Source of the DNA: an uncultured Lachnospiraceae bacterium
Lineage (GTDB): Bacteria > Bacillota > Clostridia > Lachnospirales > Lachnospiraceae
Direction of reading: 5' to 3'
Length of the DNA: 53,978 nucleotides
NCBI GenBank assembly: GCA_910585295.1
Contig: CAJUDE010000020.1
Span: forward strand, 1-53,978
Shown here: in pieces, positions 33,937 through 43,357 of the stretch
How positions within the stretch are numbered: position 1 is the first letter of the stretch
Layout: each line of letters starts with the position of its first letter
The notes under the pieces: generated by a model
Told to the model about the DNA's origin: nothing
Databases searched by the model: none
What the model saw: only the letters and a program-made list of their open reading frames with translations
Made by a program: the position numbers and the translations under genes

Positions 33937-34532
33937 GGATGTACCTAATACGCCATGGCGCTACCCAGGGGAACCTGGAACACCGTTATGTGGGGCGTAC
34001 CGATGAAGGGATCCTGGAATCTGAAAAGGGGCGGCTTAGGGAGAGAGGGCGCGCAATTCCCCGATTGGACGGCATTTTTGTAAGCCCTTACCTGCGGTGC
34101 CGGCAGACGGCAAAAGCTTTTTTTTGCAATTCTTTTCAGGAAGCCAAAGGGCAATGCCCCGTAGAGGTGGTGGAAGGGCTGCGGGAAATGGATTTCGGGG
34201 AATTTGAATACAAGAATTATCAGGAATTAAGTGAAAATCCAGACTACCAGAACTTTATAGACAGCGGCGGAAAGGCGGGGTTTCCAGGAGGGGAGGGGCT
34301 AGAAGCGTTTCAATCCCGCTGCCAGGAGGCGTTCCTGCGATGCCTGCAGAAAGCCAGTGAGAGCCGCTGGGAACAGGTGGGGGCTTTGGTCCATGGAGGG
34401 ACAATTATGGCAGTTATGGAAAGGTTTTGCCGGCCTCAAAAAGGGTATTATGAATATCAGGTGGCAAATGGCTGTGGATATTTATTGGAAATCGAAGGAA
34501 TGAAAATCAAAATAGTGGAGGATATTGTATGA
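33933..34532 (+). CDS. Histidine phosphatase family protein (phosphoglycerate mutase-like)
   Basis: This 199-residue protein has the catalytic LIRHGATQGN motif at 5-14, FVSPYLRCRQTAKAF near 49-63, the acid residue in LREMDFGEFEYKNY, and the second His in LVHGGTIMAVME near 153-164. The EMDFGEFEY segment is typical of the CobC/phosphoserine-phosphatase-like branch, which acts on small phosphoesters. The exact substrate is not predictable. It overlaps both neighbours by 4 nt (ATGA), so it is translated as part of a chain with the DUF89 and dehydrogenase genes. Confidence 0.88.
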   Translation: MRMYLIRHGATQGNLEHRYVGRTDEGILESEKGRLRERGRAIPRLDGIFVSPYLRCRQTAKAFFCNSFQEAKGQCPVEVVEGLREMDFGEFEYKNYQELSENPDYQNFIDSGGKAGFPGGEGLEAFQSRCQEAFLRCLQKASESRWEQVGALVHGGTIMAVMERFCRPQKGYYEYQVANGCGYLLEIEGMKIKIVEDIV

Positions 34533-35476
34533 AAATCGTGTTTTTAGATGCAAAAACCATAGGGGAGGATATTGATTTATCTGGTTATGAAGCGTTAGGG
34601 GAAGTGGTGAAATATGATTTTTCCACCCCGCAGGAGGCAAGTGAGCGGGTAGCCGATGCAGATGTGGTAATTTTAAATAAGGTGCCAGTGAATGAACAGA
34701 GCATTGGCACGGCAAAAAAACTCAAGCTGGTTTGCGTGACGGCAACTGGGACCAATAACCTGGACAAGGAGTATTTGGACAAAAGGGGGATTGCGTGGCG
34801 CAATGTGGCAGGCTATTCCACAGAGTGCGTGACCCAGCATACATTTGCGATGTTGTTTTATCTGTTGGAGCATCTGCCCTATTATGATGAATATGTAAAA
34901 TCGGAAAAATATGTGGGGGACCGCATGTTCACCCATTTTGACCGCAAATTTTCAGAGATAGACGGCAAGACATGGGGCATCATTGGGCTGGGCGCTATCG
35001 GCAGGAGGGTAGCGGAAATTGCCAAGCTGTTTGGCTGCAAGGTGGTTTACTATTCCACTACTGGGAAAAATAACCAGCCAGGCTACCAAAGGGTGGAATT
35101 GGACGAATTGCTGGAAACTTCAGATATTGTGTCCGTCCATGCGCCGCTGACCCCGGAAACCGAAGGGCTGATGGATAAAACAGCATTTGCAAAAATGAAA
35201 CAGTCCGCTATCTTTTTGAACCTTGGAAGGGGGCCGATTGTTTCAGAGCAGGATTTGGCGGACGCATTAAATGCAGGGGAAATCCGCGGGGCGGCGCTGG
35301 ATGTGCTGTCTGTGGAGCCTATGCAGCCTGAGAACCCGCTAAGGGAAATCAAAGACAGCGACAGGCTGTTGATTACGCCCCATATCGCATGGGCGAGCGT
35401 GGAGGCAAGGAAGCGTTTAATGGAAACGATCCTGGGCCAGGTGAAAGAGTTTTTTGAAATAGGGACTAAAGCCTGA
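34529..35476 (+). CDS. D-2-hydroxyacid dehydrogenase
   Basis: This 315-residue NAD(P)-dependent enzyme reduces 2-oxo acids. The nucleotide-binding motif GLGAIGRRVAEIAKLFG is near 150-166. Catalytic Arg lies in NLGRGPIV near 229-236, Glu in VLSVEPMQ near 260, and His in ITPHIAWAS near 284. It resembles glycerate/hydroxypyruvate-type members, but the substrate cannot be assigned with confidence. It overlaps the phosphatase gene by 4 nt and ends the operon that starts with the surface protein. Confidence 0.9.
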   Translation: MKIVFLDAKTIGEDIDLSGYEALGEVVKYDFSTPQEASERVADADVVILNKVPVNEQSIGTAKKLKLVCVTATGTNNLDKEYLDKRGIAWRNVAGYSTECVTQHTFAMLFYLLEHLPYYDEYVKSEKYVGDRMFTHFDRKFSEIDGKTWGIIGLGAIGRRVAEIAKLFGCKVVYYSTTGKNNQPGYQRVELDELLETSDIVSVHAPLTPETEGLMDKTAFAKMKQSAIFLNLGRGPIVSEQDLADALNAGEIRGAALDVLSVEPMQPENPLREIKDSDRLLITPHIAWASVEARKRLMETILGQVKEFFEIGTKA

Positions 35477-35547
35477 GTGGGACGGCGCGACAGGCTGTTA
35501 GAAGTTTTCCGTTTCCAGCTATAGGTTTTTGGAACCTTTCCATGCCT

Positions 35548-36513
35548 TTAGCTAGGGATGGAGGCGTCAATCCCACTGTGGTAGGAGCTGTTGCCCAGTT
35601 TTGCCAGAAGCTTGGCGGAGGCGGCAGCTTCCCCAGCAGTGTGGGGCCTGAGGAGAAACAGAGCGTCCAGGCTGGAGAGGGTTTTTAGGTATTCCCCCTG
35701 TGCCTGCCCCATCCGCCCTAAAAAAGAATCGGTGGATGTTAGGGATTTTTCCCAGGGATTTTCCCACTGCCGATGGCGCAGGTTCAATGGGTCTGTGTGG
35801 ACTGTTATTGTGTTGCTTGGGATCAATGTGGATAACAATGGATGCCCAAGCAGTAGTTTTTCCATTGCCCCGATTACTGCTTTTTTCCTGCCAGAAGGGT
35901 CATGGACAAATTTTGCCCCCATTTGTATGGAAGTAATAGAGGCATGCGCTATGGCGGGGGACATAGTAAGCTCTGGGTAAGTTTTGCTGTAAACGTAGTG
36001 CAAAATCTTTGCAGCTACCTGTTTTTGAAGCCTGGAAAGCCGTAAGGTGGAATCCTGGCAAAAGCACGAGGGCGGGATGTGTTTGCTGCGCCTTAGCAGC
36101 TCCCGGTCGATTTCTGTCTCCAAGCCAATATGCCTGCCATGGTACCGGCTGTTTTTTTCTTTGAACTTTGTCTTCCAGTAAACATAAGGGTGGCAGCGGG
36201 CGTCCAGGGCATAATGCCCGAGGAAGCCGGCAATATAAGCTTCGGCGGCTTTGCGTTCTTTTTGCCCTGCAAACAGCTTACGGCTGTCCAGCAGATGGCG
36301 AAGGAACGTATTTATTTTTTCTGTATGCGCTACAGAGCCAATATTATTTTTATGCATGATATAGGAGGGCAGGAAGTAGAAGAACAAGTCCGGCCCTTGC
36401 AGCCCCAGGCTGTAGGCGGCATGGTGTTTTTGTATCGTCTGCTTTAAAGGGCTTGGGGCAAATTTTCTGTAAGCATGTAATCCAAATAAGTAATGGGTTG
36501 TAAATCCAGGCAT
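35548..36513 (-). CDS. Zinc-dependent phospholipase C family protein
   Basis: This protein of about 321 residues belongs to the bacterial zinc-dependent phospholipase C family. His and Asp residues typical of the metal site include MPGFTTHYLFG at the start, LGLQGPDLFFYF, AHTEK, AGFLGHYALDARCHPYVY and HIGLETEID. No signal peptide is visible, so it is probably cytosolic, unlike secreted toxin-type enzymes. I chose the ATG at 36511-36513 after AGGAGGACAAAATT; an upstream ATG at 36579 lacks support. It is convergent with the dehydrogenase and divergent from glgC. Confidence 0.82.
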   Translation of the reverse strand: MPGFTTHYLFGLHAYRKFAPSPLKQTIQKHHAAYSLGLQGPDLFFYFLPSYIMHKNNIGSVAHTEKINTFLRHLLDSRKLFAGQKERKAAEAYIAGFLGHYALDARCHPYVYWKTKFKEKNSRYHGRHIGLETEIDRELLRRSKHIPPSCFCQDSTLRLSRLQKQVAAKILHYVYSKTYPELTMSPAIAHASITSIQMGAKFVHDPSGRKKAVIGAMEKLLLGHPLLSTLIPSNTITVHTDPLNLRHRQWENPWEKSLTSTDSFLGRMGQAQGEYLKTLSSLDALFLLRPHTAGEAAASAKLLAKLGNSSYHSGIDASIPS

Positions 36514-36633
36514 AATTTTGTCCTCCTGACCATATATTATGGAATAGTATATACAATGTGGAAGGGAAATTATAGCCAAATATGAATTTTTTTAAAACAA
36601 ATTAATTTTTTATGGTAAAATTGCAATAATTTA

Positions 36634-36662
36634 TTTACAAAAAAAACATAATCCTGTACAAT
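36634..36662 (+). promoter_or_regulatory. Putative sigma-A promoter of glgCD
   Basis: TTTACA (36634-36639) and TACAAT (36657-36662) are 17 bp apart and 79 bp before the glgC start codon. Confidence 0.6.
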
Positions 36663-36740
36663 AATAACAATTGGAACTGGGGCGTTTTCTATTGGGCGCC
36701 ATAAGCCAAAATAATTATCACAAGGTAAAGGAGAGAGAAA

Positions 36741-37946
36741 ATGGGTAAAGAAATGATAGCTATGCTTCTTGCCGGTGGACAGGGGTCCCGCCTCTATGCG
36801 TTGACCCAGAAACTGGCAAAACCTGCAGTTCCCTTTGGCGGCAAATACCGTATAATTGATTTCCCACTGTCAAACTGCGTGAACTCTGGAATTGACACGG
36901 TAGGTATTTTAACACAGTACCAGCCGTTGGTTTTAAATGAGTATATTGGAAATGGGCAGCCATGGGATTTGGACCGTTTGTATGGAGGCGTGCATGTGCT
37001 TCCGCCTTATCAGCAGGCTTCCGGGTCTGACTGGTATAAAGGCACGGCGAATGCAATCTATCAGAACCTTTCGTTTATTGAGCGTTATGACCCGGAATAT
37101 GTGATTATTCTTTCCGGTGACCAAATTTGTAAACAGGATTACAGTGATTTCCTGCGGTTCCATAAGGAGAAGGGTGCAGAGTTTTCCGTAGCGGTTATGG
37201 AAGTGCCATGGGAGGAGGCTTCCAGGTTTGGATTAATGGTTGCGGATGAGAATGGCAAGATTACTGAGTTCCAGGAAAAGCCCAAGGAGCCGAAATCGAA
37301 CCTGGCGTCCATGGGTATTTATATTTTCAATTGGGACATCCTTAAGAAATACCTGGTTGAGGATGAAGAAGACCCAACATCCGAGAATGACTTTGGGAAT
37401 AACATTATCCCTAACTTATTAAAAGATGGGCGCAAGATGTATGCTTACCGGTTTAGCGGATATTGGAAGGACGTAGGGACCATTTCTTCCTTATGGGAAG
37501 CAAATATGGAAGTCCTTGACCCAGAAAACAGCGGCATTAACCTGTTTGACGAGAAATGGAAAATTTACAGCCGTAACAGCGGCATGACCGGGCATAAGAT
37601 TAATGCTGGGGCAAGCGTGGAGAATTCCATGATTACAGATGGGTGTAATATTTCTGGGGCTATCAAGCATTCTATCTTGTTTGCAGGCGTTAAGGTGGAA
37701 GAAGGCGCCCAGGTGGAGGACGCCGTGATTATGGGCAATTCCATTATCAAGGCTGGCGCCCAGGTAAAACACTGCATTATAGCGGAGAATGTAATTATTG
37801 GGCAGAATGCTGTGGTCGGGCAGATGCCTGAAGGGGAAGAATCCGGCGTAGCTACTGTAGGGCCTGGCGTATATGTAGGGGATAATGCTGTGATTGGGCC
37901 AAACGCCATGATCAGTGATAATGTAAAGGATGGTGACAAACAATGA
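36741..37946 (+). CDS. glgC: Glucose-1-phosphate adenylyltransferase GlgC
   Basis: This 401-residue enzyme makes ADP-glucose from ATP and glucose-1-phosphate for glycogen synthesis. The nucleotide-binding start LLAGGQGSRLYALTQKLAKP is near 9-28, the substrate region IIDFPLSNCVNSG follows, and the catalytic region VIILSGDQICKQDYSDF carries Asp. WKDVGTISSLWEAN and a C-terminal left-handed beta-helix (hexapeptide repeats) complete the family set. The stop codon overlaps the glgD start (ATGATGA), so the two subunits are co-translated. Confidence 0.97.
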   Translation: MGKEMIAMLLAGGQGSRLYALTQKLAKPAVPFGGKYRIIDFPLSNCVNSGIDTVGILTQYQPLVLNEYIGNGQPWDLDRLYGGVHVLPPYQQASGSDWYKGTANAIYQNLSFIERYDPEYVIILSGDQICKQDYSDFLRFHKEKGAEFSVAVMEVPWEEASRFGLMVADENGKITEFQEKPKEPKSNLASMGIYIFNWDILKKYLVEDEEDPTSENDFGNNIIPNLLKDGRKMYAYRFSGYWKDVGTISSLWEANMEVLDPENSGINLFDEKWKIYSRNSGMTGHKINAGASVENSMITDGCNISGAIKHSILFAGVKVEEGAQVEDAVIMGNSIIKAGAQVKHCIIAENVIIGQNAVVGQMPEGEESGVATVGPGVYVGDNAVIGPNAMISDNVKDGDKQ

Positions 37947-39088
37947 TGAATACCAGCAACACCAATGCACTGGGTATTATTTTCCCCAATGCTTATGATG
38001 AACTTGTACCTGAATTGACCAGTGAGCGGCTAATGGCTTCCATTCCCTTTGCAGGCCGTTACCGCATGATTGATTTTGTGCTATCCAGTATGGCAAATTG
38101 CGGAATTGACAATGTTACCGTATTAGTCCGTGAGAATTACTTTTCCTTGTTGGACCATTTGGGGTCCGGGCGTGAATGGGACTTGACCCGTAAGAACGGC
38201 GGATTGAATATTTTCCCGCCTTTTGCCCAGAAAAATATGAGAGTTTACACAGGACGGGTTGGCATGATTGCCACCATAATGAGTTTTTTGAAATCACAAA
38301 AAGAAAAATATGTGGTAATGTCAGATACCAACATCGCCTTTAACTTTGACTTTAAGGCATTGTTAGACACCCATATTGCCAGCGGGGCGGACGTTACCAT
38401 TGCATATACAAAAGAGGAGCTTCCAGACAGCATTATGAATTCGGAAGAGCTGAATAAGGGGAGATACTATACATTGGATTTGGAAGGCGACCGTGTGAAG
38501 AAGATACATATCAATTCACAGGAGCCAGGCGTACAGAATTTCTCCATGAACGTATATGTATTTGAACGTGAGAAGCTGATTAAGTTAATAAATGAAGCGT
38601 TTATGGGCGGCGGCGTGTATATGGAGCGCGATATTTTAATCCCGCAGTTAGGCACATTGACAATCAATGGTTATGAATATAAAGAGTATACAGCACGTAT
38701 TGGCAGCCTAAAGGGATATTTTGACGAGAACATGAAGCTTCTGGAGAATGAGAACCTGGACGCGCTCTTTGGGAAGAACCCAATCTATACCAAGATCCGT
38801 GACGACAACCCGACCCGTTATGTCAATGGCTCATCCGCTAAGAACGTTATGGTAGCTGACGGTTGCGTCATTGAAGGGGAAATTGAGAACTGTATTTTGT
38901 TCCGTGGCGTGAAAATCGGCAAAGGGGCAAAGGTTAAGAATGCAATTTTAATGCAGGACACTGTCATTGAGGCAGGTGTGAACGCTGAATATATTATCAC
39001 AGACAAGAAAGTGAAGGTCTCTGAGGGCAGGGAATTAAAGGGAACAGACACATTCCCAATCTTTGTGGCAAAAAAACAGGTAGTGTAA
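37943..39088 (+). CDS. glgD: ADP-glucose pyrophosphorylase regulatory subunit GlgD
   Basis: This 381-residue homologue of GlgC is the GlgD type found in Firmicutes. The N-terminal GG-x-GSR nucleotide loop is replaced by IIFPNAYDELVPELTSER, and the catalytic Asp region reads VVMSDTNIAFNFDF. It is therefore expected to be a non-catalytic partner that activates GlgC. The hexapeptide-repeat domain is retained (VMVADGCVIEGEIENCIL). It overlaps glgC by 4 nt and precedes the SNF2 gene by only 4 bp. Confidence 0.95.
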   Translation: MMNTSNTNALGIIFPNAYDELVPELTSERLMASIPFAGRYRMIDFVLSSMANCGIDNVTVLVRENYFSLLDHLGSGREWDLTRKNGGLNIFPPFAQKNMRVYTGRVGMIATIMSFLKSQKEKYVVMSDTNIAFNFDFKALLDTHIASGADVTIAYTKEELPDSIMNSEELNKGRYYTLDLEGDRVKKIHINSQEPGVQNFSMNVYVFEREKLIKLINEAFMGGGVYMERDILIPQLGTLTINGYEYKEYTARIGSLKGYFDENMKLLENENLDALFGKNPIYTKIRDDNPTRYVNGSSAKNVMVADGCVIEGEIENCILFRGVKIGKGAKVKNAILMQDTVIEAGVNAEYIITDKKVKVSEGRELKGTDTFPIFVAKKQVV

Positions 39089-39092
39089 GCAT

Positions 39093-42059
39093 ATGCTGGA
39101 CAAGAACGGGAAGGCTCTTGCCACAGGGTCTTCTGCCAGCAGGGGCATTGCGCCAGGGCGGAGCAGCAGTTACGGGCTGTCCCGCCTAATTCACCAATAC
39201 AAAGAGAGAGGGCGTCTGGCATATCAGCAGATGGGATGGAACGGAACCATAGATTTGGTTCCGTTGTTGTCTTTTAGTTACCAGCAGCTGCATGTGGAAT
39301 TTAAGATTGGCGCCAACAAGAAATATGTGTTAAAAAATATTGTTGCGTTTGCGGACGCCATGCGGCGGGGGAATTTTGTTTCCTATGGGAAAGAGCTGGA
39401 ATTTGCCCATACCCCGGAGGTGTTTACAAAACGGGGGAAGGCATTGGCGGAATTTTTGCTTATGGAGGCGGACAGCCAAAGCCGGGGCAAACAGGTAGGC
39501 AGCCATTATGGCAAAAACGGGAACCGTTATGTTGAAATCCACAGCGGCAATATGGATGAATTTTTCCTTGCTTTGGGCGATGGGGAATTTCAGGTAGAAA
39601 TGGATTATAACCCAGGGCAGCCTTGGCGTGTTTCCGAAGAGCCATGCCAGCCGAGTTTGGTAATCAAAGGCCAGGAAGACGGGGCGCTGTTGGAGCCAGA
39701 AGATATATTCTATACATTTGGCGGGAAATTTGCGTATTTGTGGAAAGACAGGAAAATCCACCGGGAGCCATTGGACCGTGTCCGTGAAATCCGTCCCTTT
39801 TGGGAATATGCCAGCAATTATAAATACAGCGAGTGCTTTGTTTCCAAGGCAGAGCTGCCTGCGTTTTGCCAGGAGCTTCTTCCGGCGCTGGAGAGGCATT
39901 ACTCTATCAAACGGCAGGATTTTGACGAACGGCAGTACCTGCCGCCGGAGCCAGAATATGAAATTTACCTGGACGCGCCAGACAAGCAGACGATAACTTG
40001 CGAGATGTTTGCGTGTTATGAAGGGACGGCTTATAATATTTTTGATAAGCCGCGGATTATAGAAAACAGGGCGGAGCTGGCAGAACTGAAACAGCAGGGA
40101 CGGGTGCGCGCCTGGTTCCAGAATATAGATTACCACAAAAAGCATATGGTCCTTACTGGGGATGACGATAAAATGTACGCGCTTCTGACAGAGGGCATGG
40201 ATGACCTGGCGGAGGTTGGCCAGGTATTTGTCAGCGACGCCCTAAAAACCATTCAGGTCCACCCGTCCCCTTCGGTTTCTGTGGGCGTGTCGCTGAAAGG
40301 GGATTTGCTGGAACTTACGCTGGACAGTGAGGAGATGCCCCTTTCTGAATTGGTGGAGATTTTGTCCTCCTATCAGCGGAAACGGAAGTTTTTCCGGTTA
40401 AAGGGCGGGGATTTCCTTAGCATGGAGGAAGATGGGCTGGCTGTCCTCTCCAGAATCCAGGAAGGCTTGTCGGTACCCGCCAGCCAGTGGGGGCAGGGCA
40501 GCATCACCCTTCCCAAGTACCGGGCGTTGTTTTTGGACGGGCAGTTAAAAGACCAGAACCGGTTCCATGCAGCCAAGGACAGGGATTTTAAGGCGTTAGT
40601 CCGTAATATGAAGACTGTGGAGGACAATGACTTCGAGGCGCCAGGCTCCTTAGGGAAAGTGCTGCGGGAATACCAAAGGCAGGGGTTTTTGTGGCTGAAA
40701 ACATTACATGCCAATGGTTTTGGCGGAATTCTGGCAGACGATATGGGTCTGGGCAAAACCCTGCAGGCCATTGCCTTTTTGCTGTCAGGGCAGGAAGAAG
40801 GCGTTTTAGGCCGTTATACAAATTTTGCATTGATTGTCTGCCCAGCGTCCCTGATGTATAACTGGAAGGATGAAATTGGGCGGTTTGCGCCAGGGATGAA
40901 GGCTGTGCTTGTGGCAGGGACGGCTTTGGAACGCAAAGCGGCGGTAGATTCGGCAGGCCAGGGGGATATCCTGATTACCTCATATGATTTACTTCGGAGG
41001 GATGAAGGGCTATACCAGGGGCATACGTTTGGCTATGAAATCATTGATGAGGCTCAGTATATCAAGAACCATACTACCAAGGCGGCAAGGGCAGTGAAGA
41101 ATATTCGGGCAGGCTTTCGGGCAGCTTTGACTGGAACCCCCATTGAGAACCGTTTAAGTGAATTATGGAGCATTTTTGATTACCTGATGCCAGGGTTTTT
41201 ATACAGTTACAGCAGGTTTCGGGAGGAAATAGAGATTCCGGTTGTGGCGGGGCAGGAGGAAGATGTGGCAGAACGCCTTCGGAAAATGATCGCCCCTTTT
41301 GTGCTGCGCCGCCTGAAAAAAGATGTGCTGAAAGAGCTGCCTGACAAGATGGAAAAAGCGGTGTTTGCCCGGTTAGAAGGGGAGCAGGGCAGGCTGTACG
41401 CCGCCCATGTACAGAGAATCAAGCGAATGCTGGGCAGCCAGACAGAAGAAGAATTCGCCTCCCAGAAAATACAGGTTTTGGCAGAGCTTACAAGGCTGCG
41501 GCAAATCTGCTGCGACCCATCGCTGGTGTACGGGAATTATCAGGGGGAATCGGCAAAAATGCGGATGTGCATGGATCTGATACACAACGCGCTAGACGGC
41601 GGGCATAAAATCTTGTTATTCTCCCAGTTCACCTCTATGTTGGAAAAATTGCAGGAGGAGCTGAGCCGGGAGGGGATTCCCTACCTAAGCCTTACCGGGG
41701 CTACAAGCAAGGAGCTTCGCCCAGGGCTGGTAGAGGCGTTCCAGCAAGGCGAAGCCCCAGTCTTTTGCATTTCCCTAAAAGCTGGAGGGACAGGGCTGAA
41801 CCTGACGGCGGCGGATATTGTCATCCATTATGACCCATGGTGGAATGTGGCGGTGCAGAACCAAGCCACTGACCGGGCGCACCGGATTGGGCAGAAGAAC
41901 CTTGTGACTGTGTACAAGCTGGTTGCCAAAGGGACAGTGGAGGAAAGCATATTAAAATTGCAGGAGAAAAAGAGCGCCCTGGCAGAGCAGCTTCTTGGAA
42001 ATGAAGGCTTTGAAGGGGTGAAGTTTACCAAAGAGGAACTGTTGGCTTTGCTTGGGTAA
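39093..42059 (+). CDS. SNF2-type DEAD/DEAH helicase
   Basis: This 988-residue protein has a large N-terminal SNF2-associated region (about 1-520), then the motor: Walker A ADDMGLGKTLQAIAF near 547, DEAQ box IIDEAQYIKN near 650, LTGTPIENRLSELWS, and helicase C with ILLFSQFTSMLEKL near 840 and DRAHRIGQ near 925. Related bacterial proteins usually carry an N-terminal SWIM zinc finger; no Cys cluster is seen here. An in-frame stop 12 nt upstream fixes the start at this ATG. The ribosome site is weak (AGGT). It probably remodels protein-DNA or RNA complexes, and its link to the glycogen genes is unexplained. Confidence 0.92.
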   Translation: MLDKNGKALATGSSASRGIAPGRSSSYGLSRLIHQYKERGRLAYQQMGWNGTIDLVPLLSFSYQQLHVEFKIGANKKYVLKNIVAFADAMRRGNFVSYGKELEFAHTPEVFTKRGKALAEFLLMEADSQSRGKQVGSHYGKNGNRYVEIHSGNMDEFFLALGDGEFQVEMDYNPGQPWRVSEEPCQPSLVIKGQEDGALLEPEDIFYTFGGKFAYLWKDRKIHREPLDRVREIRPFWEYASNYKYSECFVSKAELPAFCQELLPALERHYSIKRQDFDERQYLPPEPEYEIYLDAPDKQTITCEMFACYEGTAYNIFDKPRIIENRAELAELKQQGRVRAWFQNIDYHKKHMVLTGDDDKMYALLTEGMDDLAEVGQVFVSDALKTIQVHPSPSVSVGVSLKGDLLELTLDSEEMPLSELVEILSSYQRKRKFFRLKGGDFLSMEEDGLAVLSRIQEGLSVPASQWGQGSITLPKYRALFLDGQLKDQNRFHAAKDRDFKALVRNMKTVEDNDFEAPGSLGKVLREYQRQGFLWLKTLHANGFGGILADDMGLGKTLQAIAFLLSGQEEGVLGRYTNFALIVCPASLMYNWKDEIGRFAPGMKAVLVAGTALERKAAVDSAGQGDILITSYDLLRRDEGLYQGHTFGYEIIDEAQYIKNHTTKAARAVKNIRAGFRAALTGTPIENRLSELWSIFDYLMPGFLYSYSRFREEIEIPVVAGQEEDVAERLRKMIAPFVLRRLKKDVLKELPDKMEKAVFARLEGEQGRLYAAHVQRIKRMLGSQTEEEFASQKIQVLAELTRLRQICCDPSLVYGNYQGESAKMRMCMDLIHNALDGGHKILLFSQFTSMLEKLQEELSREGIPYLSLTGATSKELRPGLVEAFQQGEAPVFCISLKAGGTGLNLTAADIVIHYDPWWNVAVQNQATDRAHRIGQKNLVTVYKLVAKGTVEESILKLQEKKSALAEQLLGNEGFEGVKFTKEELLALLG

Positions 42060-42070
42060 AGTTATAAGGG

Positions 42071-43357
42071 CTATAAATTGATAGATACGATAAACGTGGC
42101 GCCCCCGCCCGGGGTGTCCTCAATCCACAACTTCCCTTTATGCATACGGACAATTTCATGGGCAATGCAAAGCCCAAGCCCAAAGTGGGATTTGTCTTTG
42201 TGGGATTTGTCACATCGGTAGAAGCGGTCAAAGACCGCTTCTTTTTCTTCATCTGATATCCCATCCCCGTTATCTGACACGCCTAACAGAACCTTATCTG
42301 GTTCTAGTTTAAGGGAAAGGGAGATCGCCCCTCCTTGCGGCGTGTAGCTAACGGCATTGTCTAACAAGATAGAAAGCACCTGTTCCATGCGCCCCTTATC
42401 ACAGAGGCAGGGGGGCACCATCTCTTCCGGCAGGGAAACGCGCAGGGAGAGATGTTTTTTTTGTGCCAGCGGCTCAAACTTCTCATAGGCGGTCAGAAGC
42501 AAAGTATCTAGCTCCACAGGCGTTTTGCAGATATCAAATTGGGAGTTGTCTGTGCTAGAAAGGGTCAGCATATCTTCAATCAGCCGCCCCATGCGTTTGC
42601 CTTCTAATTCTATGGTGTTGGAGAAATGTTTCGCTTCCTCTGGGGAGGCTTGCTGCATGGCTGACAGGCAGGAGAGCATGACTGTTAAGGGGGAACGCAG
42701 CTCATGGGAGGCGGATGCAATAAATGCGGCCTGCTTTTGGCGGTTTTTCTTGAGCGGCTGTATCATACGCCAGGTAAAAAACCAGAAAAAGACGCCCAAC
42801 AGTAAGACGCCGCAAATATCCGCCCCTGCAAAAAGAAGCCGCTGTAATAGGATATCCTTTTGCAGGCGGGCTAATGGGAACAGGATGGCGATATTCAGAA
42901 TGCCATTATTTTTTGGGATTAATGCCATGGCTCCATAATAAGGCTCCCCTTTTAAGGACAGCTCAAATTCAGTATGCGTGGACAGCACGGAATCTGCAGT
43001 GAACGCTTCTTCCAAAACGCCGTAGTCTGTTTTCGCTTTTTGGCGTACAGATGCAAAATCCCCTTCCTCCAAAAAGTTTGGGGCGGTATGCCCAAACGTC
43101 AACTGGAATCCGTTGTCTTGGATATCAATTTCAAAGCCAGTGTCTGAACGGAATTGGGACAGCCAGGCATGGGAAATTACGGTCTGGCTGCCAAGGTAGC
43201 TGACCAGCATATTGACATTGATTTGGAATTCCGCAAATTTCTGGTTCTGGGATTCCTTTTCGGAAACAGAGAGGCAGACCAAGGACATAACCACAAGGAT
43301 TGCGCCGCAAACCAGCGTGCATAGGAGGGTAAGCTGGATTTGAATTTTTTTAAACAT
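42071..43357 (-). CDS. Membrane sensor histidine kinase
   Basis: This protein of about 428 residues has two membrane segments (about 8-30 and 174-196) enclosing an extracellular sensor domain of about 140 residues. A HisKA domain with H218 (SASHELRSPLTVM) and an ATPase domain with LLDNAVSYTPQGG, DNGDGI and FGLGLCIAHEIVRMH follow. I chose the ATG at 43355-43357 after GGAGGCCCCCT; it lies inside the last codons of the regulator gene, so the two are coupled. No HAMP domain is obvious. The divergent transporter-like operon is the probable target system. Confidence 0.93.
   Translation of the reverse strand: MFKKIQIQLTLLCTLVCGAILVVMSLVCLSVSEKESQNQKFAEFQINVNMLVSYLGSQTVISHAWLSQFRSDTGFEIDIQDNGFQLTFGHTAPNFLEEGDFASVRQKAKTDYGVLEEAFTADSVLSTHTEFELSLKGEPYYGAMALIPKNNGILNIAILFPLARLQKDILLQRLLFAGADICGVLLLGVFFWFFTWRMIQPLKKNRQKQAAFIASASHELRSPLTVMLSCLSAMQQASPEEAKHFSNTIELEGKRMGRLIEDMLTLSSTDNSQFDICKTPVELDTLLLTAYEKFEPLAQKKHLSLRVSLPEEMVPPCLCDKGRMEQVLSILLDNAVSYTPQGGAISLSLKLEPDKVLLGVSDNGDGISDEEKEAVFDRFYRCDKSHKDKSHFGLGLCIAHEIVRMHKGKLWIEDTPGGGATFIVSINL

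Noticed and set aside
42060..42070. Terminator between SNF2 and the histidine kinase
   Set aside because: The convergent genes are only 11 bp apart and I found no hairpin with a T-tract there.
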